From NCBI GenBank assembly GCA_043228905.1, contig JBHGNT010000015.1:17298001-17362000 (forward strand): a stretch of DNA of 64,000 bases. Direction: 5' to 3'. Shown here piece by piece: positions 1-11,689 of this stretch; the first letter of the stretch is position 1, and each line of letters opens with the position of its first letter. Origin of the DNA: Azolla caroliniana (Eukaryota; Polypodiophyta). The notes beneath the pieces are model-generated. The model did not search any database, had not been told where the DNA came from, and was given only the letters and a program-made list of their open reading frames with translations. The translations under genes were made by a program, and so were the position numbers.

Positions 1-1206
1 TCTTCGCTAGATATGCTTCGTCTGGGACTGGTAGGCCGCATTCTTAGCAAGATGGATGGCACTTTGACTGTCGCAATAGAGTCGGTATTCATCTTGCCGG
101 ATACCGAGCTCTCCGGTGAAGTCCTTCATCCATAATATTTCCTTGCCGGCTTCCACAACTGCCATGTACTCCGCCTCCGTGGTTGACAATGCAACCGTCT
201 TCTGCAGCCTTGACTGCCACGAAACAGCTGGGGGTATCCACATCAGCCGACATGTCCGAATCGGTGAAATCGTCAAGTTGAGGTTTTCCGGAGCCGAATT
301 GGAGACACATATTTGAAGTGCCCTTCAAATACCGGAGTATCCATTTGACCACATTCCAGTGCTCCTTGCCGGGATTGCTCATAAACCGGCTCACCACTCC
401 GACTGCGTATCCTATATCCGGTCGGGCACACACCATTGCGTACATCAAGCTCCCGACGGCAGAGGCATATGGAATCTTCATCATATCCGCCTTCTCTGCT
501 TTCGTCTTCGGGCTTTGCTTACCGGATAGCCTGCAGTTTGCTGGAAGTGTCGATCCGACCGGTTTCGCATCTGACATGTTGAACCCAAGTCTTTCATTGA
601 GAAGGTCCGGTTGAGAGCCTTCTTCAACATCCATATTTTGGCTTGGTCCCGTCCGACGATCAACATGTCGTCCACGTACAGAAGGAGTATCAGGAAGTCG
701 CCTCCTTCGAACTTCTTGACAAACACGCAGTGATCGGCATGCATCTTGTGGTACCCTTGATCGGTCATGAAGGAATCGAACTTCCGGTACCATTGCCGGG
801 GAGCCTACTTCAGTCCGTACAGGCTCTTCTTCAACTTGCATACCAGGTGCTCCTTTCGTTTCTCCACAAATCCCTCCGGTTGCTGCATGTAGATCTCCTC
901 TTCGAGGTCGCCGTGAAGGAATGCCGTCTTCACGTCCAGCTGCTCTACCTCGAGGTCCATGCTCGCCGCTATACTCAGCACCGTCTGGATGGAGGTCATC
1001 TTTACTACCGGGGCAAATATCTCGTCAAAGTCCACGCCATTTTTCTGCTGGAACCCCTTCACCACGATCCTGGCTTTGTATCTCGGGGGGTTGCCGGCAT
1101 CTCCCGGTTTCAACTTGTACACCCACTTGTTTCGGAGTGCCCGCTTTCCTTTTGGCAACTCCACCAATTCGTACGTATGGTTCTCATGCAGGGAATCCAT
1201 CTCATC
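1..1206 (-). pseudogene. copia A reverse transcriptase and RNase H, broken and partial
   Basis: From 1200 downward the frame reads ELVELPKGKRALRNKWVYK, the conserved start of copia RT. LLYVDDMLIVG (YVDD active site) lies near 680. A TAG at about 803 interrupts [14 protein letters not shown]. After SMKDLG (near 600) roughly 30 residues expected before FNMSDAKPVGS are missing, with a frame change. RNase H shows ALSTTEAEYMA and LYCDSQSAIHLAKN in the first 280 bases and runs off the left edge. No active enzyme can come from this copy. Confidence 0.85.
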
Positions 1207-1998
1207 CTACATGGCACTTAACCATTCGCGGTTGTGGGCGTCATCCTTCGCTTCTTCGAAGCTTTCCGGCTCCCCCTCATCGGTCAGCAGAACATGCTCT
1301 GCATCCGGAAATCTCCGGGGCGCCCTTCTCTCTCTAAGTGGATATCTCCGTCTTCGGGATTCGGTAACCGGCTCCTCCATTTGCTCTTCATCCGAATCCG
1401 ATTCGGGGTCTTGGCCGGTTCCGGTTTCAGCTTCCTCTACTTCTTCTTCAGCCTGTTCGGTATCCTCACCGTAACCGGCTGGTCCCTTCAGTGCTAACCG
1501 GTCTCTTGCCGGTTGGGTCTGCTCATCGTAGAGTCGATCCTTATCGGTCGACTCGGAGTTCATTATCTTCTTCTCCGACTCCCAGTCGGCGAGCGTCTTG
1601 TCCTCCATGAAGATAATATCTCGACTCCGGAATACCTTCTTGTCGACCAGGTCCCACACTCGGTAGCTGAACTCATCGTCACCATAACCGAGGAATATGC
1701 ATGGCCGGGTCTTTGGATCTAACTTTCCTCTCTGGTCCTTAGCTACATGCATGTACGCGAGACACCCGAACACCTTCAAATGCCGGTAGGATACTTCCTT
1801 ACTGGTCCACACTCTCTGTGGCGTGTCTCCGTCCAAGGGTACTGAGGGTGATCTATTTATCACATATGTCGCCGTCAACAATGCCTCAACCCAAAACTTC
1901 TTGGGTAATTTTGCATGCGCTAGCATACTCCGGACCCTCTCCATTATGGGCCGATTCATCCTCTCGGCCAGTCCGTTTAGTTCCGGCGTCTTCGGCAC
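1207..1998 (-). pseudogene. copia A C-terminal integrase
   Basis: Continues the integrase in another frame. It opens with TPELNGLAERMNR, which holds the third catalytic residue (Glu of the DDE triad). The copia GKKP-like region follows (PLDGDTPQRVWTSKEVSYRHLKVFGC, seen in pieces), then an acidic Ser/Glu/Asp-rich linker with SDSDEEQMEEP. The frame ends at a TAG at about 1207, where relatives read through into RT. That stop and the upstream frameshift make it a pseudogene. Copia D has a homologous stretch at 27955-28740. Confidence 0.85.
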
Positions 1999-3731
1999 GG
2001 TAAATTCGAGCGGCAGTACTCCTTGAACTGCCCCCGGTATTCTCCTCCGTTATTTGCTCGAACCGCCTTCAGCTTCCGACCGGTTTCTCTTTCCACTCTC
2101 GCGTGGAGCTCTTTGAAGACGGATAGCACCTGATCCTTCGTCTTCAACGGTGTGGCCCACAGCTTCCGGCTGTGGTCATCTATGAACATCACGAAGTACT
2201 GCGCTCCGGCATGTGACTTCATGTCTACTTGACACACATCCGTATGCACCAACTCCAGTGGTGCATTACGTCTCATCGGTGGCCTTGGTCGGAAGGAGTT
2301 CCGGTTCTGCTTACCGGCCAAACAATCAGTGCACTTCTCTAAGTGTACGTTCTTCACTGGAATGAGGTTGTCGTTTGCAAGCCTCTTTATCCCCTTCTCG
2401 CTCATATGACACAACCTCTTGTGCCACAGCTCACCGACAGTGTCGGATGCCACGTTCACTTCTTCCGGGCATAGCTGGGCATTCATCAGGTATAACGTGT
2501 TTACCTTCCCGGCCCGAGCCACAATCAGGCTCTCTTTGCTGAACTTCATGACACCGTTCCGGATGCTACCCATGTAGCCTTCATCATCTAGCCGACCGAC
2601 TGATATCAGGTTCAGACGAACCTCCGGAACGTGTCGGACATCCTTCAGCAGCAACTTGCATCCGGTTGGTGTTGTCAGCCACACATCTCCTATGCCGACA
2701 ATTAGGCATGTACCTTCATTCCCCATCCAGACACAACCGTGATCACCGACTGCGTAGAATGAGAAGCATTTCCGGTCCGGGGTAAGGAGGAACGACGCTC
2801 CGGAGTCTACCACCCAGGTCATCTCGTCGCCGGCAAGGTTTATCTCACTCTCCTCGGTGATGAGCATCAACTCTTCTTCACTTGCCGCGATTGCCGTTGT
2901 TCCCTTCCGGTCCGGCCCCCTCCGGTCTTTACCGTTCCGGTCCGGGGTCTGCTTCGCATTGGTACCGTCGGTTTCCTTGTCTTTTCGGAAATGCCGACAG
3001 TTCTTTTGGAAGTGTCCCGGCTTGCCACAATAGAAGCAAGTAGGCCTTCCCCTTGACTTTGACCGTGTCCCTGACTTCTCCTGGTTCTGGGGACTACGGT
3101 TTCTATGTCTTCCGTGTTCCGATTCGGTAAGGAGCGCTTTGGAGTCGGAGCTCGTATCTTTATCTTTCCGACGCGCCTCCTCATCTAGCAAGCTCGACTT
3201 TACTCTTGCTAGGGATAACCATTTTCCTTCCGGCCCGGCGTTGCCCAAACTGACAACCATCGTCTCCCAGCTATCCGGGAGGGAACCGAGCAGGAGTAGC
3301 GCTAGTACCTCATCGGCGAGAGGTACTTCCAATGAAGTTGGCTGGTGGATCAGCCCCTGGAAGGCATTCATGTGCTCTGCCATGTTGGAGCCATCTTGGT
3401 ACCGGAGTCTTACTAGCTTCTGGAATACCGAAACCTGATTAACTGCATTTTTGTTTTGAAACATAATGCCGATCTTCTCCCAGAGCTCATGAGCCTTGCT
3501 CTCTTCATTGAAGTTGTTGTATAGGCTCATGTCGATGAAGCACCGTATGTACGCCGTTGTCTTCATGTGCATCACCTCCCATATTGTGGCGTCGATCTTG
3601 TCCGGTCTCTTGTCCCCGAACTGAACCGGTAACCAAAGATCTTTAACCACGAGCATGTCCCTCATCTTCGACTTCCACATTGAATAGTTGGAGCCGGTGA
3701 GCTTGAACATGCCGCCAAATGATTCGTCCAT
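1977..3731 (-). pseudogene. copia A gag, protease and N-terminal integrase
   Basis: 584 codons from an ATG 15 bases inside the primer binding site. The N-terminal half is a copia Gag capsid (UBN2 type). A zinc knuckle C-x2-C-x4-H-x4-C (CFYCGKPGHFQKNC) is near residue 231 and the protease motif VVDSGAS near 305. The integrase zinc module (LWHKRLCH ... CTDCLAGK) is at about 430-470, followed by the start of the catalytic core (HTDVCQVD). The second catalytic Asp appears to be Asn (RANNGGEY, where copia D has RADNGREF). The frame is lost near 2000 and continues in 1207-1998. Nonfunctional as it stands. Confidence 0.9.
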
Positions 3732-3746
3732 TTTCTGTGTCGTTTT

Positions 3747-3758
3747 GCTCTAATACCA
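3747..3758 (-). other. copia A primer binding site (initiator tRNA-Met type)
   Basis: On the minus strand this reads TGGTATTAGAGC, one base from the usual TGGTATCAGAGC complement of plant initiator tRNA-Met. It sits two bases inside the LTR. Confidence 0.85.
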
Positions 3759-3760
3759 CT

Positions 3761-4379
3761 TGACGGGAACTGCACGCTCCCTATACGCAACGCTCGGCCA
3801 CAACCGAGCTTAGAGTCATACATAGAAAACGGGAAATAATGAAGGACACGAAGAAGGGATGAGTACGCAGGATGTTTACGTGGAAAACCCAAACTAAGGG
3901 AAAAACCACGGCAGCCCATGGGCTGCAAACTATCACTATGTTAGAATGTACAACCATGAGTTCACGGAGGCAACGACCTCGTGCTCACAATCCTCGCCAC
4001 AGGCGGCGGACTCTCAGAAACATATTTACGAATATGTCTCTTCATCCGGTGAGCACTCCTCACCGGGCCTGCACCATCCGGCTCTCCGTAGCCGGGTACT
4101 CCTCATCTGGTTCTCACCGGGTCTGCACCATCCGGCTCTTCGAAGCCGGGTACTCCTCATCCGGTTCTCACCGGGTCTGCACCATCCGGCTCTCCGTAGC
4201 CGGGTACTCCTCATCCGGTTCTCACCGGGTCTGCACCATCCGGCTCTCCGTAGCCGTGTACTCCTCATCCGGTTCTCACCGGGTCTGTGCACCATCCGGC
4301 TCTCCGTAGCCGGGTACTCGTCATACGGTTTCGACACTGCTCTTCTCCCTTCCCATCCGGAGGGACCTGTCTCCGAACA
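3761..4379 (-). repeat. copia A 5' LTR (619 bp)
   Basis: On the minus strand it starts TGTTCGGAGACAGG and ends at the CA beside the primer binding site. Much of it matches the copia H LTR at 63315-63871 and the copia D LTR remnant at 26012-26284, for example the shared block around GTTTTCCACGTAAACATC. That three-way similarity sets the boundaries. It contains a 54-bp tandem repeat. Confidence 0.85.
4065..4325. repeat. 54-bp tandem repeat in the copia A LTR, about 5 copies
   Basis: The unit begins GGGTCTGCACCATCCGGCTC and recurs at about 4065, 4119, 4173, 4227 and 4281 with few changes; the last unit carries a 2-bp insertion. The period is a multiple of three, so the units stay open in frame. 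The copia H LTR holds only a shorter degenerate form. Confidence 0.85.
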
Positions 4380-4384
4380 CATTG

Positions 4385-7105
4385 TTACGTCCTCCGTGGT
4401 GTCGGCCGTTTTTGTATGTTCCGGGGAGTGGGGGGGAGATTCCGCTTGGTCTGCACCGTTCTCCGTGTGGTCTGATGATAGTGTGGGCTCGTGCGGCTGA
4501 ACCTCTTGTTGTGTAGTGGTTTCGCTGTCTAGTCCTGTGGGGAACTCCGCTCGTCGGTCCTCACTATTCTCCATCGTTGTCATCTCTGGTGATCGGGCCT
4601 GAGGTTCCTCTTCTTCGTCTGTGCCCGGAATTGGCGTCGCGCTGGATTCCTCATTTGTGCGCGTGTTGCCGGCTTGTGTGATATGGTGAAATAGCTCCTC
4701 CTGGCTTTCACCAAAATCATCTAAGAGCTGCGCGAGTTCTTCGGAGTGTTGGTCCACTAGCGCACGATAGTCTTGCGCTAGGTCCTCCCGTACGGCCACA
4801 ATGCTCTCCTCATTTAGTTTATAGAAACCTCGATTGTCTTTTCGCCGGTTCTCCCAGTCCGCACGATATGCGTGTAATTCTGCTGCTTGGGTTGCCCACG
4901 CCATCCATCCTTTGTCCAGCGCCGTTTTCAATTGCGCTGTGAACCTCTCCCGATTTGTTTGGAGAAGGATCCACACGTTATCTGTGATGGCCTGGCAACG
5001 GTTACGTGCGTCTTCCATCGACTTCTGGAGATTTGCGATTTCCTGCTATTTAACCGCTGCCGCTTCCTCATATGTGGCCTTCAGGCCCACCCACAGCTGG
5101 GATTCCTTTGCATGTTGTTCTTCTAATTTCCCCATTTCATTATTTAGGCGGATTTCGAGCTGATGCCTTCTGTCTTGTTCGACCACCAACTGCTCATCGA
5201 ACCATACCTTCTTTTTTTCTAATTAGGCCCGGAGTCCCACTATGGCCACCTTCAATTTCTTCGCGTCCTCTCGTAATTGGGCGTTGTCGTCTTTTGTCCG
5301 GATGTGCTGAGCTACCTCTGTAGAGAGTTTCTCTTCAAGGGTTTTTACTGCCTTTCGGCCGTTAACCCGTATCTCCTTTTCTCTGTCAGAGGATTAGCGT
5401 AGTTCTGCTCGAAGGCGGTCAATTTCTGATTCCGCTAGTTGCACGACCCTTTTTTCTTTTGAGGCGATGGCGGTCTGCGCCTCTATTTCTTCTTTTAGGG
5501 TGTCGATGACATGGTTCGGTGGCGGGGTTGCGTGTTGCACCGTAGTCATGTGAGCTTTCAGCTCCACGATGCGTGCGTTGGCTTTTTGCAGTTCGGCTTG
5601 GGTAAGTTTAACCTTCTTCCAGACATTCTTATTTTTTATGGCCATCTCCTTGGCGCCCGTGCTGACCTTTGCTTGTTCCCGATGGACTTCGACTAGGGGC
5701 GTGCTTAAGGGGGGTATCTCCATCCCCACTCGGCGTACCCTGGCGTTCCGTTGTCTGCCGACCCTGGCGAGCCGGTCCTCATCATCGCTCTCCGTTGTTT
5801 GTGTTAGGGCGTGCTCGATCATCTGGCGTTCCGCATGCTCTTCTGTCATTCGTTGGGCGTCTTTTACCTATTGCGTTGCCAGGAACTCCATGAGCTCAAA
5901 AGAAATACCAAACTGCAAGAGGGCGCTGAAATCGTGGGCCGTATCCGGGATATCCGGATATGCCAAAACCTCGCTTTCCACCGTTAATACGGCTTTCCCT
6001 CGTTGGGACTGGGTCGTAATAATCGGCCATGGCTCCCGGATGATTTCGAAGGTGGTATTGGTTTCCGCTGCTGCGGAGCCATCGCCTTCGGTCGGTGTCT
6101 CTGTTGCCGTGGGGGCGTTTTTTACCAACCCCCGCCCATCTTTCCTATCCAATCTACGCCGTTTTGGTCTGGGGCTTTCCTGTCATGTTTCAGTGTTTGG
6201 CTCTAGGGCTGCTTCTATGGAACGTGTCGGTTGTTCCTCCTGCGCTGTCCGTGTGTCCGGCTGGTCGGTAGGGGGTGTTGTCCTTGGGTCTGGCTGGGCG
6301 GGTTGGGGTTCCTTTTCCCACTTTGGGGCCGATAACTCTGCTAACCTGTGTTTCGCGGATCGGGGTGGGGGCGTGGGTCGGCTGGGCTGCGGTGCCGGCA
6401 GGCCGCGGGGTGGAAATAGTACCGTAAGGTATTGTTGGATGATCGGCTTGAGCTTTTTGCCCGCTTGGTACGCATGCAAGCCTTCCCTTAACGTTGGCCT
6501 TGTGATGACCCCCTAGTCGACGACACGCCCTTCAAAGGTATCGATAATGATGTCCGCCTTCTGCTTAGGTATCCAAATGCGTTGACATGTACACAGCTGA
6601 CTGCTAGCAGGAACTTGGCAACTTCACGGAAGAAGGGATCCAGAATCTGCTTTGTTCTATAGGCCTTTGCGAAGGAGGAATATGGACCAAAATACCATTG
6701 CAGCGTCTCTGTAGGAGGTATTTCGAAATGTCTTTCGCCTAGTGAGGATAGGTCCAACTTCTTCCGGATGGAAGAGTTGGAGATCGTGTCGATGTTAAGC
6801 TTCCTGGCGATGTCCATGGCATTCGGGTGCGGAGGTGCTTCTGCGACCCGGATGTAACCATCCATGCGTTTCTCCACGAGCCATCGGCGTAGAGCGGTAG
6901 AGATGAAGATCGACATCTCCAGAGTAGGTTCGTGGGGAGGAGATGGGTGGTTGCGGTGAGTTGGAGCTCTGTGATCGGATGGGAAAGAAGGTGAGGGTGA
7001 GGAGCGATGGGAGTGCTGATAGCTAGAAGATGGGTTTCTGTTTTGTGCAGAAAATCTTCTGTTTCCTTCTTTTTGTGGCTTAGGGTTCATTGGGTGGTGA
7101 GCCAT
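4385..7105 (-). pseudogene. gypsy A third ORF downstream of integrase, degenerate
   Basis: After the pol stop (about 7251) the minus strand opens again with an ATG near 7103 (MAHHPMNPKPQ). It continues in pieces through 6488, 6183, 5868, 5394 and 4385, about 2.7 kb, with stops or frame changes between. The first piece is Ser/Pro/His-rich, then has a compact-looking segment with RWLVEKRMDGYIRV and ETLQWYFGPYSSF. Later parts are Pro-rich or charged and helical, likely coiled coil (DRLRAELR, EEIEAQTAIASKEK). The C-terminal end is seen in A2, ending at 59147. Such a position is known for env-like or additional ORFs of Athila/Tat elements. I see no convincing signal peptide or membrane segment and assign no function. 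Confidence 0.6.
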
Positions 7106-7250
7106 CGTGGTGTCGCGTGTTCTTGAACGAGGAGTTTGTGCATGCATTTAATCGTTTTAATAGTTGCTATCTTCTCCTTTTATTTTATTTTATTCATAAC
7201 GGTTATTTACAACCTATTTTTACATTATGGTACAAGAGGGGCTGTCCATT

Positions 7251-8630
7251 TTACGCTGCGGGTTCTCCGGCTTTGTCCCGTTCGGCGGTGAATGGGTTAG
7301 GTGGCGTAGGGCCTAGGTAAGGTTTGAGCCGAAACCCATTCACTTTTTGCTGTACTACTTCTCCAGCCAGCGTACCTAGTTGGAACGTGCCTTGTTCCGC
7401 TCCAGTGAAACGTAACTTCCCCGACATATGGCCCATGCGCGTTTGAAAAACTAGCACTGCTCGACCCACGGTGAACTCCTTTTCCCTTGCGTTCCAATGT
7501 CGATCCACAAACGCTTTACGCCGTCGCTGTTCCTGTTCCAACACAGCCATGCTGTGGACGCGTTTTTCCCATAGTTCGAGGAGTTGGTAGAGCCGTACCT
7601 CCTCCGACTTGGCTTCTGATAATCGGTTCCGTACCTGAATTCACAAACTAGGTAGCTGAAATTCGACCGGCATCACAGCCTCCAGTCCAAACGCTAGTCG
7701 GAACGGTGTTGACTGTATGCTTGTTTTGTAGCTGGTTCTGTACGCCCATAACGCACTCTGTAGTTTGGTATCCCAGTCCGTTCTATTTTCATTGACGATT
7801 TTCTTCAAAATGGTCTGTATGTCTTGTTGGTGGATTCTACTAATCCATTCGCCTGCGGATAATATGGCGTGCTCTTCTTATGGACTACGGTGTAAAGATG
7901 TGTTAGTTCCTGAACCACCGTATTGAGAAAGTGATTCCCTTGGTCACTGATGTGCTCGTAAAGGAATCTGGCTGTGACGGCCGCCGTATTTTCACGTAGT
8001 GCCTTTGCTTCTACCCATTTGGTGCTACCAATATGTATTTATTGCCCATACGGGCCGCCGCTAGTGTGAAGGGCCCTACAAAATCCAATCCCCACTTTTG
8101 GAAGGGGTCCTACAAAATCCAATCCCCACAAAACCGGTAATACGGGCTAGTGTGGCATCCTTGCGTCTTCTGTGGGCTGACCCATCCGTTGACACAAATC
8201 ACACTTTCTGCAATACTCGGATGCGTCCTTCTGCGTTGTTGGCCACCATAAGCCTGCTTGCCATAATTTCCGGGTTGTTATGTCACCTGCGTAATGGCCA
8301 CCTGTTGTGCCACAGTGTGCCTCCCGTAAAACTGTCCTTCTCATCCTGACGGACCCCACGTCGCCAAATGCCGTCACTTCCTTTGTGATATAAAACGCCT
8401 TTGACGAGGCAGAAGTGACAGCTAGTTGTTTCTTCTCGTCTGTGCGTAATTGTGGTGGAGGCAGTCCTGTAGTTAAAAAGTATGTCATTTCCACAAGCCA
8501 CCGGTCCTGAAAGGTCGATTCCGTTTTTTCTGCTAGTGTCGCTACCCGCAGGATGTCGGCGTTCGGAAAAACGTCGTCGTCTTTCTGTAATGTCTCCATT
8601 CTCAAGTCTGCTAAAAAAATCCACCACTGC
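7251..8630 (-). pseudogene. gypsy A integrase, degenerate
   Basis: The zinc-binding domain is clear at about 8150-8330: EAHCGTTGGHYAGD followed by CRKCDLCQRMG (HHCC). The core begins WGLDFVGPF near 8100 and is full of stops down to about 7650. A 34-bp tandem duplication at 8074-8130 repeats the LDFVGPF codons and shifts the frame. The C-terminal region is open at 7251-7550, with FVDRHWNAREKEFTVGRAVLVF and a GPY/F-like end (FRLKPYLGPTPPNP). No chromodomain follows. A dead copy. Confidence 0.8.
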
Positions 8631-8639
8631 GTGTTGCGT

Positions 8640-9757
8640 CCCTGGTCGGTGCTGAATTACGAAATCGAATTCCTAGAGTAGCAGCATCCACCGCGCCAAT
8701 TTCCCTGTGAGGGCTTGTTTCTCCACCAAATATAGTAGTGCCGAATTGTCCACGTGGAACGTGAATTTCCTTCCTAATAAATAGTGTCAGAATTTATTGA
8801 TGCTATAGATCATCCCTAGCGCCTCCCGCTCTGTTGTGGAATAGTTACGCTCTGCTGTTGACAATTTACGACTAGCGTAGTATACTGGCTTGTACCAGTT
8901 TGGTTCGGTGAGCTGCATTAGTGCGCTTCCTATTGCTATGTCCGAGGCGTCGACAAACATGTGGAATGGCTTCGCCCAAACTGGTGGTTGTATGACGGGA
9001 GCCTGTGTGAGCATTATGTTGAGTGCCTCATAGGCCTTATCCTCCGTTGCAGTCCATTGGAAAGGAGTCTGATGTACGACAACATGTAGCGGCGTGGCGA
9101 AGTCCGCCAAATACTGTATCATCCGACTATGCCACAGTATTTGTCCTAAAAACTGGCTAAGCGATTTTGCATTTGTTGGAGTTTTGGCTTGCGTAATTGC
9201 GGAGATCTTGTTTGGCTCGAACGCTATTCCCTCCTTGCTGACTATATGGCCTAGGAGAGTCCCGCTGATCACGTTGAAGGCACATTTTGCGGGATTCAGG
9301 CTTAAGCGTGCGGTGCGGCAACGTTCCAGGAACATTCGTAAGTGTGTAAAATGGTCTATTGTTCTCCCATATACCGCAAAGTCGTCTAGAAAAACTTACA
9401 TAAACGCCGGAATGTATTCCCCAAAGATCTCCGTAATCGTTCGTTGAAATGTTGCCGACACTGTCTTTAGCCCGAACATCATGACGACCGCCACATATAC
9501 TCCCCAGTCTGTGACAATCTACGCATACCCGTATTTTGCCGTTTTTCTTTGGGACAACCACTATCGGGCTTAGTCATGTCGCTTGTTTAACTAGCCATAT
9601 GAACCCTGCCCTCAAGAGCTTGTCAATTTCTTCTTTCACGCGGGTCGCGTAATTGGGGTTCATGCGGTAGCGGCGCTGCTGGACAGGTTTTGCGTCAGTT
9701 GCTAAATTGATCTTATGCTGATAGAACTTGGGATCTAACCCCTTCATGTCCTCGTGA
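8640..9757 (-). pseudogene. gypsy A reverse transcriptase and RNase H, degenerate
   Basis: PIVVVPKKNGKIRVCVD near 9560 marks RT block 1-2. FLDDFAVYGR near 9385 is the YXDD active-site block, preceded at once by an in-frame TAA. The thumb/connection is open at 8787-9335 (LGHIVSKEGIAFEPNKI; FLGQILWHSRMI). RNase H begins FHMFVDASDIAIGSALMQ with its catalytic Asp, followed by STTEREALGMIYS with its Glu. Several frame changes between blocks 2 and 5 show lost sequence. Confidence 0.85.
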
Positions 9758-9759
9758 GC

Positions 9760-10440
9760 CTAAGCGAACATATCTTTATATTCCGTGAGTAGTGCGATCA
9801 TTGTGATTCTCTGGTCCGGCCTTAATTCCTTTGCGATGGAGAGGAACTGGGGCTCCGATTCCGTACCCACATTTACTTCTTCGAGAGCGGAAGTGGTGAC
9901 TCGTCGTGAAATCTCCATTTCCCTTTGGAATGCCGCCCGTGCTCTACTGAGTTCCAATATGGCCTATGGGTTTGGTTCGTAGGGCTCGTCGTGGGGAACA
10001 GTGGCCGTGGCATATTCTGCCGCGGTTGCGATGATGTCTATTTCAAATAGAGGAATAATCCAAGGGTGTTCGTCGGGGTATGCCTCCAATTCTGCATCCT
10101 CCACCGCAACCAACATATTTATATCCTCCGCATATAACGGTGTTATAACCTTAGGTTGTGGTGTGCTGCCTTCCGTAGGTACGCGAACCTTGGTGCGGCC
10201 ATGCCGGAAACTGATACACTCATGTTGCCAGCTCTGCTTGATATTTGCTGTTCGAAGCCATGGTCTGCCCAGAAGCACTGGGTACGCCCCTGGGGCGTCC
10301 AATGCGAGGACGACCGTCGAGATGTCGAAGCGGTGTCCGCCCACGATGATGCCTATTTTGCGAATTAACCCCAACGGTCGCACTGAGTGGGTATCTGCCA
10401 TGCGGAGCCAGAATGGACAAGCCTCCCATTAGGAAATGCC
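9760..10440 (-). pseudogene. gypsy A protease C-terminal part and pol linker
   Basis: Two minus-strand open pieces (10401-9964 and 9957-9760) follow the gag frame after a stop near 10435-10445. The first reads VSALD- and LLGRPWLRTANIKQSW-like sequence, typical of the second half of a retropepsin (hydrophobic-Gly-Arg-Pro-Trp). The rest is the linker before RT. The protease Asp lies in the preceding frame (CVIDGNSGVNVIS near 10460-10500). The protease is therefore cut by stops. Confidence 0.75.
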
Positions 10441-10443
10441 TAA

Positions 10444-11684
10444 CTACTCGCAAGTTTTCGAGCTAATTACATTGACGCCTGAGTTGCCATCGATTACGCA
10501 TCCAGGAACTTCCTGTCCGTGCAATATTACTGTAATAACCGGGTTGTGCTGATCCACCATCGGTGGTCCATCGCTGACGTCTGTCAGGTTTGTAGCGACA
10601 CTCGCCCCGGGTATGCCTGTCACCCGTTCTTCCATGGTTTGGCGGAAGCGTGGAACAAGTTGTAGCAGTTTTTTCATGGTTAACGTTATTTTACAGCCTG
10701 CTAACGCTTGCCAAATGGGGTCCGGACCCAGTCTTTCGTCCTCTGTTCGCTCCATTGTGTTTGCGGACTCCTTCCGCATGCGTTCCGTATTCGTCGTGTT
10801 TGCTTTTTCCAGCCACACTTGGGCTTGGCGACGTACCTCGTCTTGTGAAGCCCAATCAACCGTTTTTGTTTGTTGGCGTGTCGTGACTTGCTGCACTTCC
10901 GCCGTAATCGTATTGACAGCGGGCCCCTTCCCCTTGCGTGCTGGGCATTGTGTGGCATAATGTCCGGGGGTCTGACAAATAAAATAGTGGATGCTTGATT
11001 CACCCTTCTCGGCTCCTGGTGGTGTGTGCCGCTCCCCTGGTGCTACTTGCTCTTCGCGGTCCAACCTCGTTTGTCGGAACGTACGCGGTGGTTGCTGTTG
11101 GTTCCTTCTTTGTTGCTGGTGCCACTCATCTCCCGAGCTTTCGTCGTAATGCCGGTGATCTCGATATTGTCGTGGCTTACCACGATAACCATTGAAGTCG
11201 CCCCGTTTGTTTGTCGGCCGGTGATTCTCGTAGCGCCGACCCCCTTTGGCGTAAGTCGGAGTTCCACAGTACTCCTCGTCCTCTGGTTCGTCCTCCTCAG
11301 AATCGTTGTGATGTCGGCGATTCCGGTGGTGCCGGTCATCCTGGGGGTTGCGATCCCTATACCGTGGTCGGTCTTCCTGCCTCCTTTGTTCAGTCCGGTG
11401 TGGTGGACGCTGCGTGTCCATGTTGCGGACTGCAGGAACGGCTCTGTTCAACATATTGTATTCGCATTGGTCGACTGTGTGAGACTTCGAGTGGCAGATG
11501 GGACAGTGGATTCGCATATTGCATTCCACTGCGGAATGCCTCGAGTTCAAGAAAATCGTGCATTGGATGGCTTGACGAAACTGGCGTTCCGTGTCCTGAG
11601 GTAACGCTTGTCGTAAGGAGGACATAGAAAACCTTTCTTCCTCGTCATCCAACTCGAGCTGTAATGCACGTTCAATTACCATAT
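10444..11684 (-). pseudogene. gypsy A gag, C-terminal half with zinc knuckles and protease start
   Basis: About 412 open codons, interrupted at the N-terminal side by copia B (TSD CAGCC, 11685-11689). A CCHC knuckle CPICHSKSHTVDQC sits about 80 residues in. A highly charged Arg/His/Asp/Gln-rich region follows, then a second knuckle-like FICQTPGHYATQC that lacks its first Cys. The end carries CVIDGNSGVNVIS, a protease active-site region with Asp-Gly-Asn rather than Asp-Ser/Thr-Gly. The N-terminal half continues at 24837-25342 on the other side of copia B. Confidence 0.85.
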
Positions 11685-11689
11685 CAGCC
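11685..11689. repeat. target-site duplication CAGCC, left copy (copia B)
   Basis: CAGCC directly left of the copia B LTR matches CAGCC directly right of the other LTR (24832-24836). This fixes both element ends to the base. Confidence 0.95.

Larger units (their letters stand above)
1..4379 (-). mobile_element. Ty1/copia element A, partial (3' end off the left edge)
   Basis: Read on the minus strand the order is LTR, primer binding site, gag, protease, integrase, RT and RNase H. This integrase-before-RT order defines Ty1/copia. The 5' LTR is at the right (3761-4379) and the 3' LTR lies outside the window. The coding part is broken by a frameshift near 2000, stops at about 1207 and 803, and a deletion in RT. 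Beyond 4379 the sequence is gypsy A, because the same sequence recurs without a copia at 59381 onwards. The copia therefore inserted into gypsy A. The flank after the LTR is CATTG (4380-4384); its expected partner duplication is off-window. Confidence 0.9.

Noticed and set aside
6488-7147. Host gene with 219 codons
   Set aside because: It lies in sense between gypsy A pol and the A2-matching 3' end, so it is part of the element.
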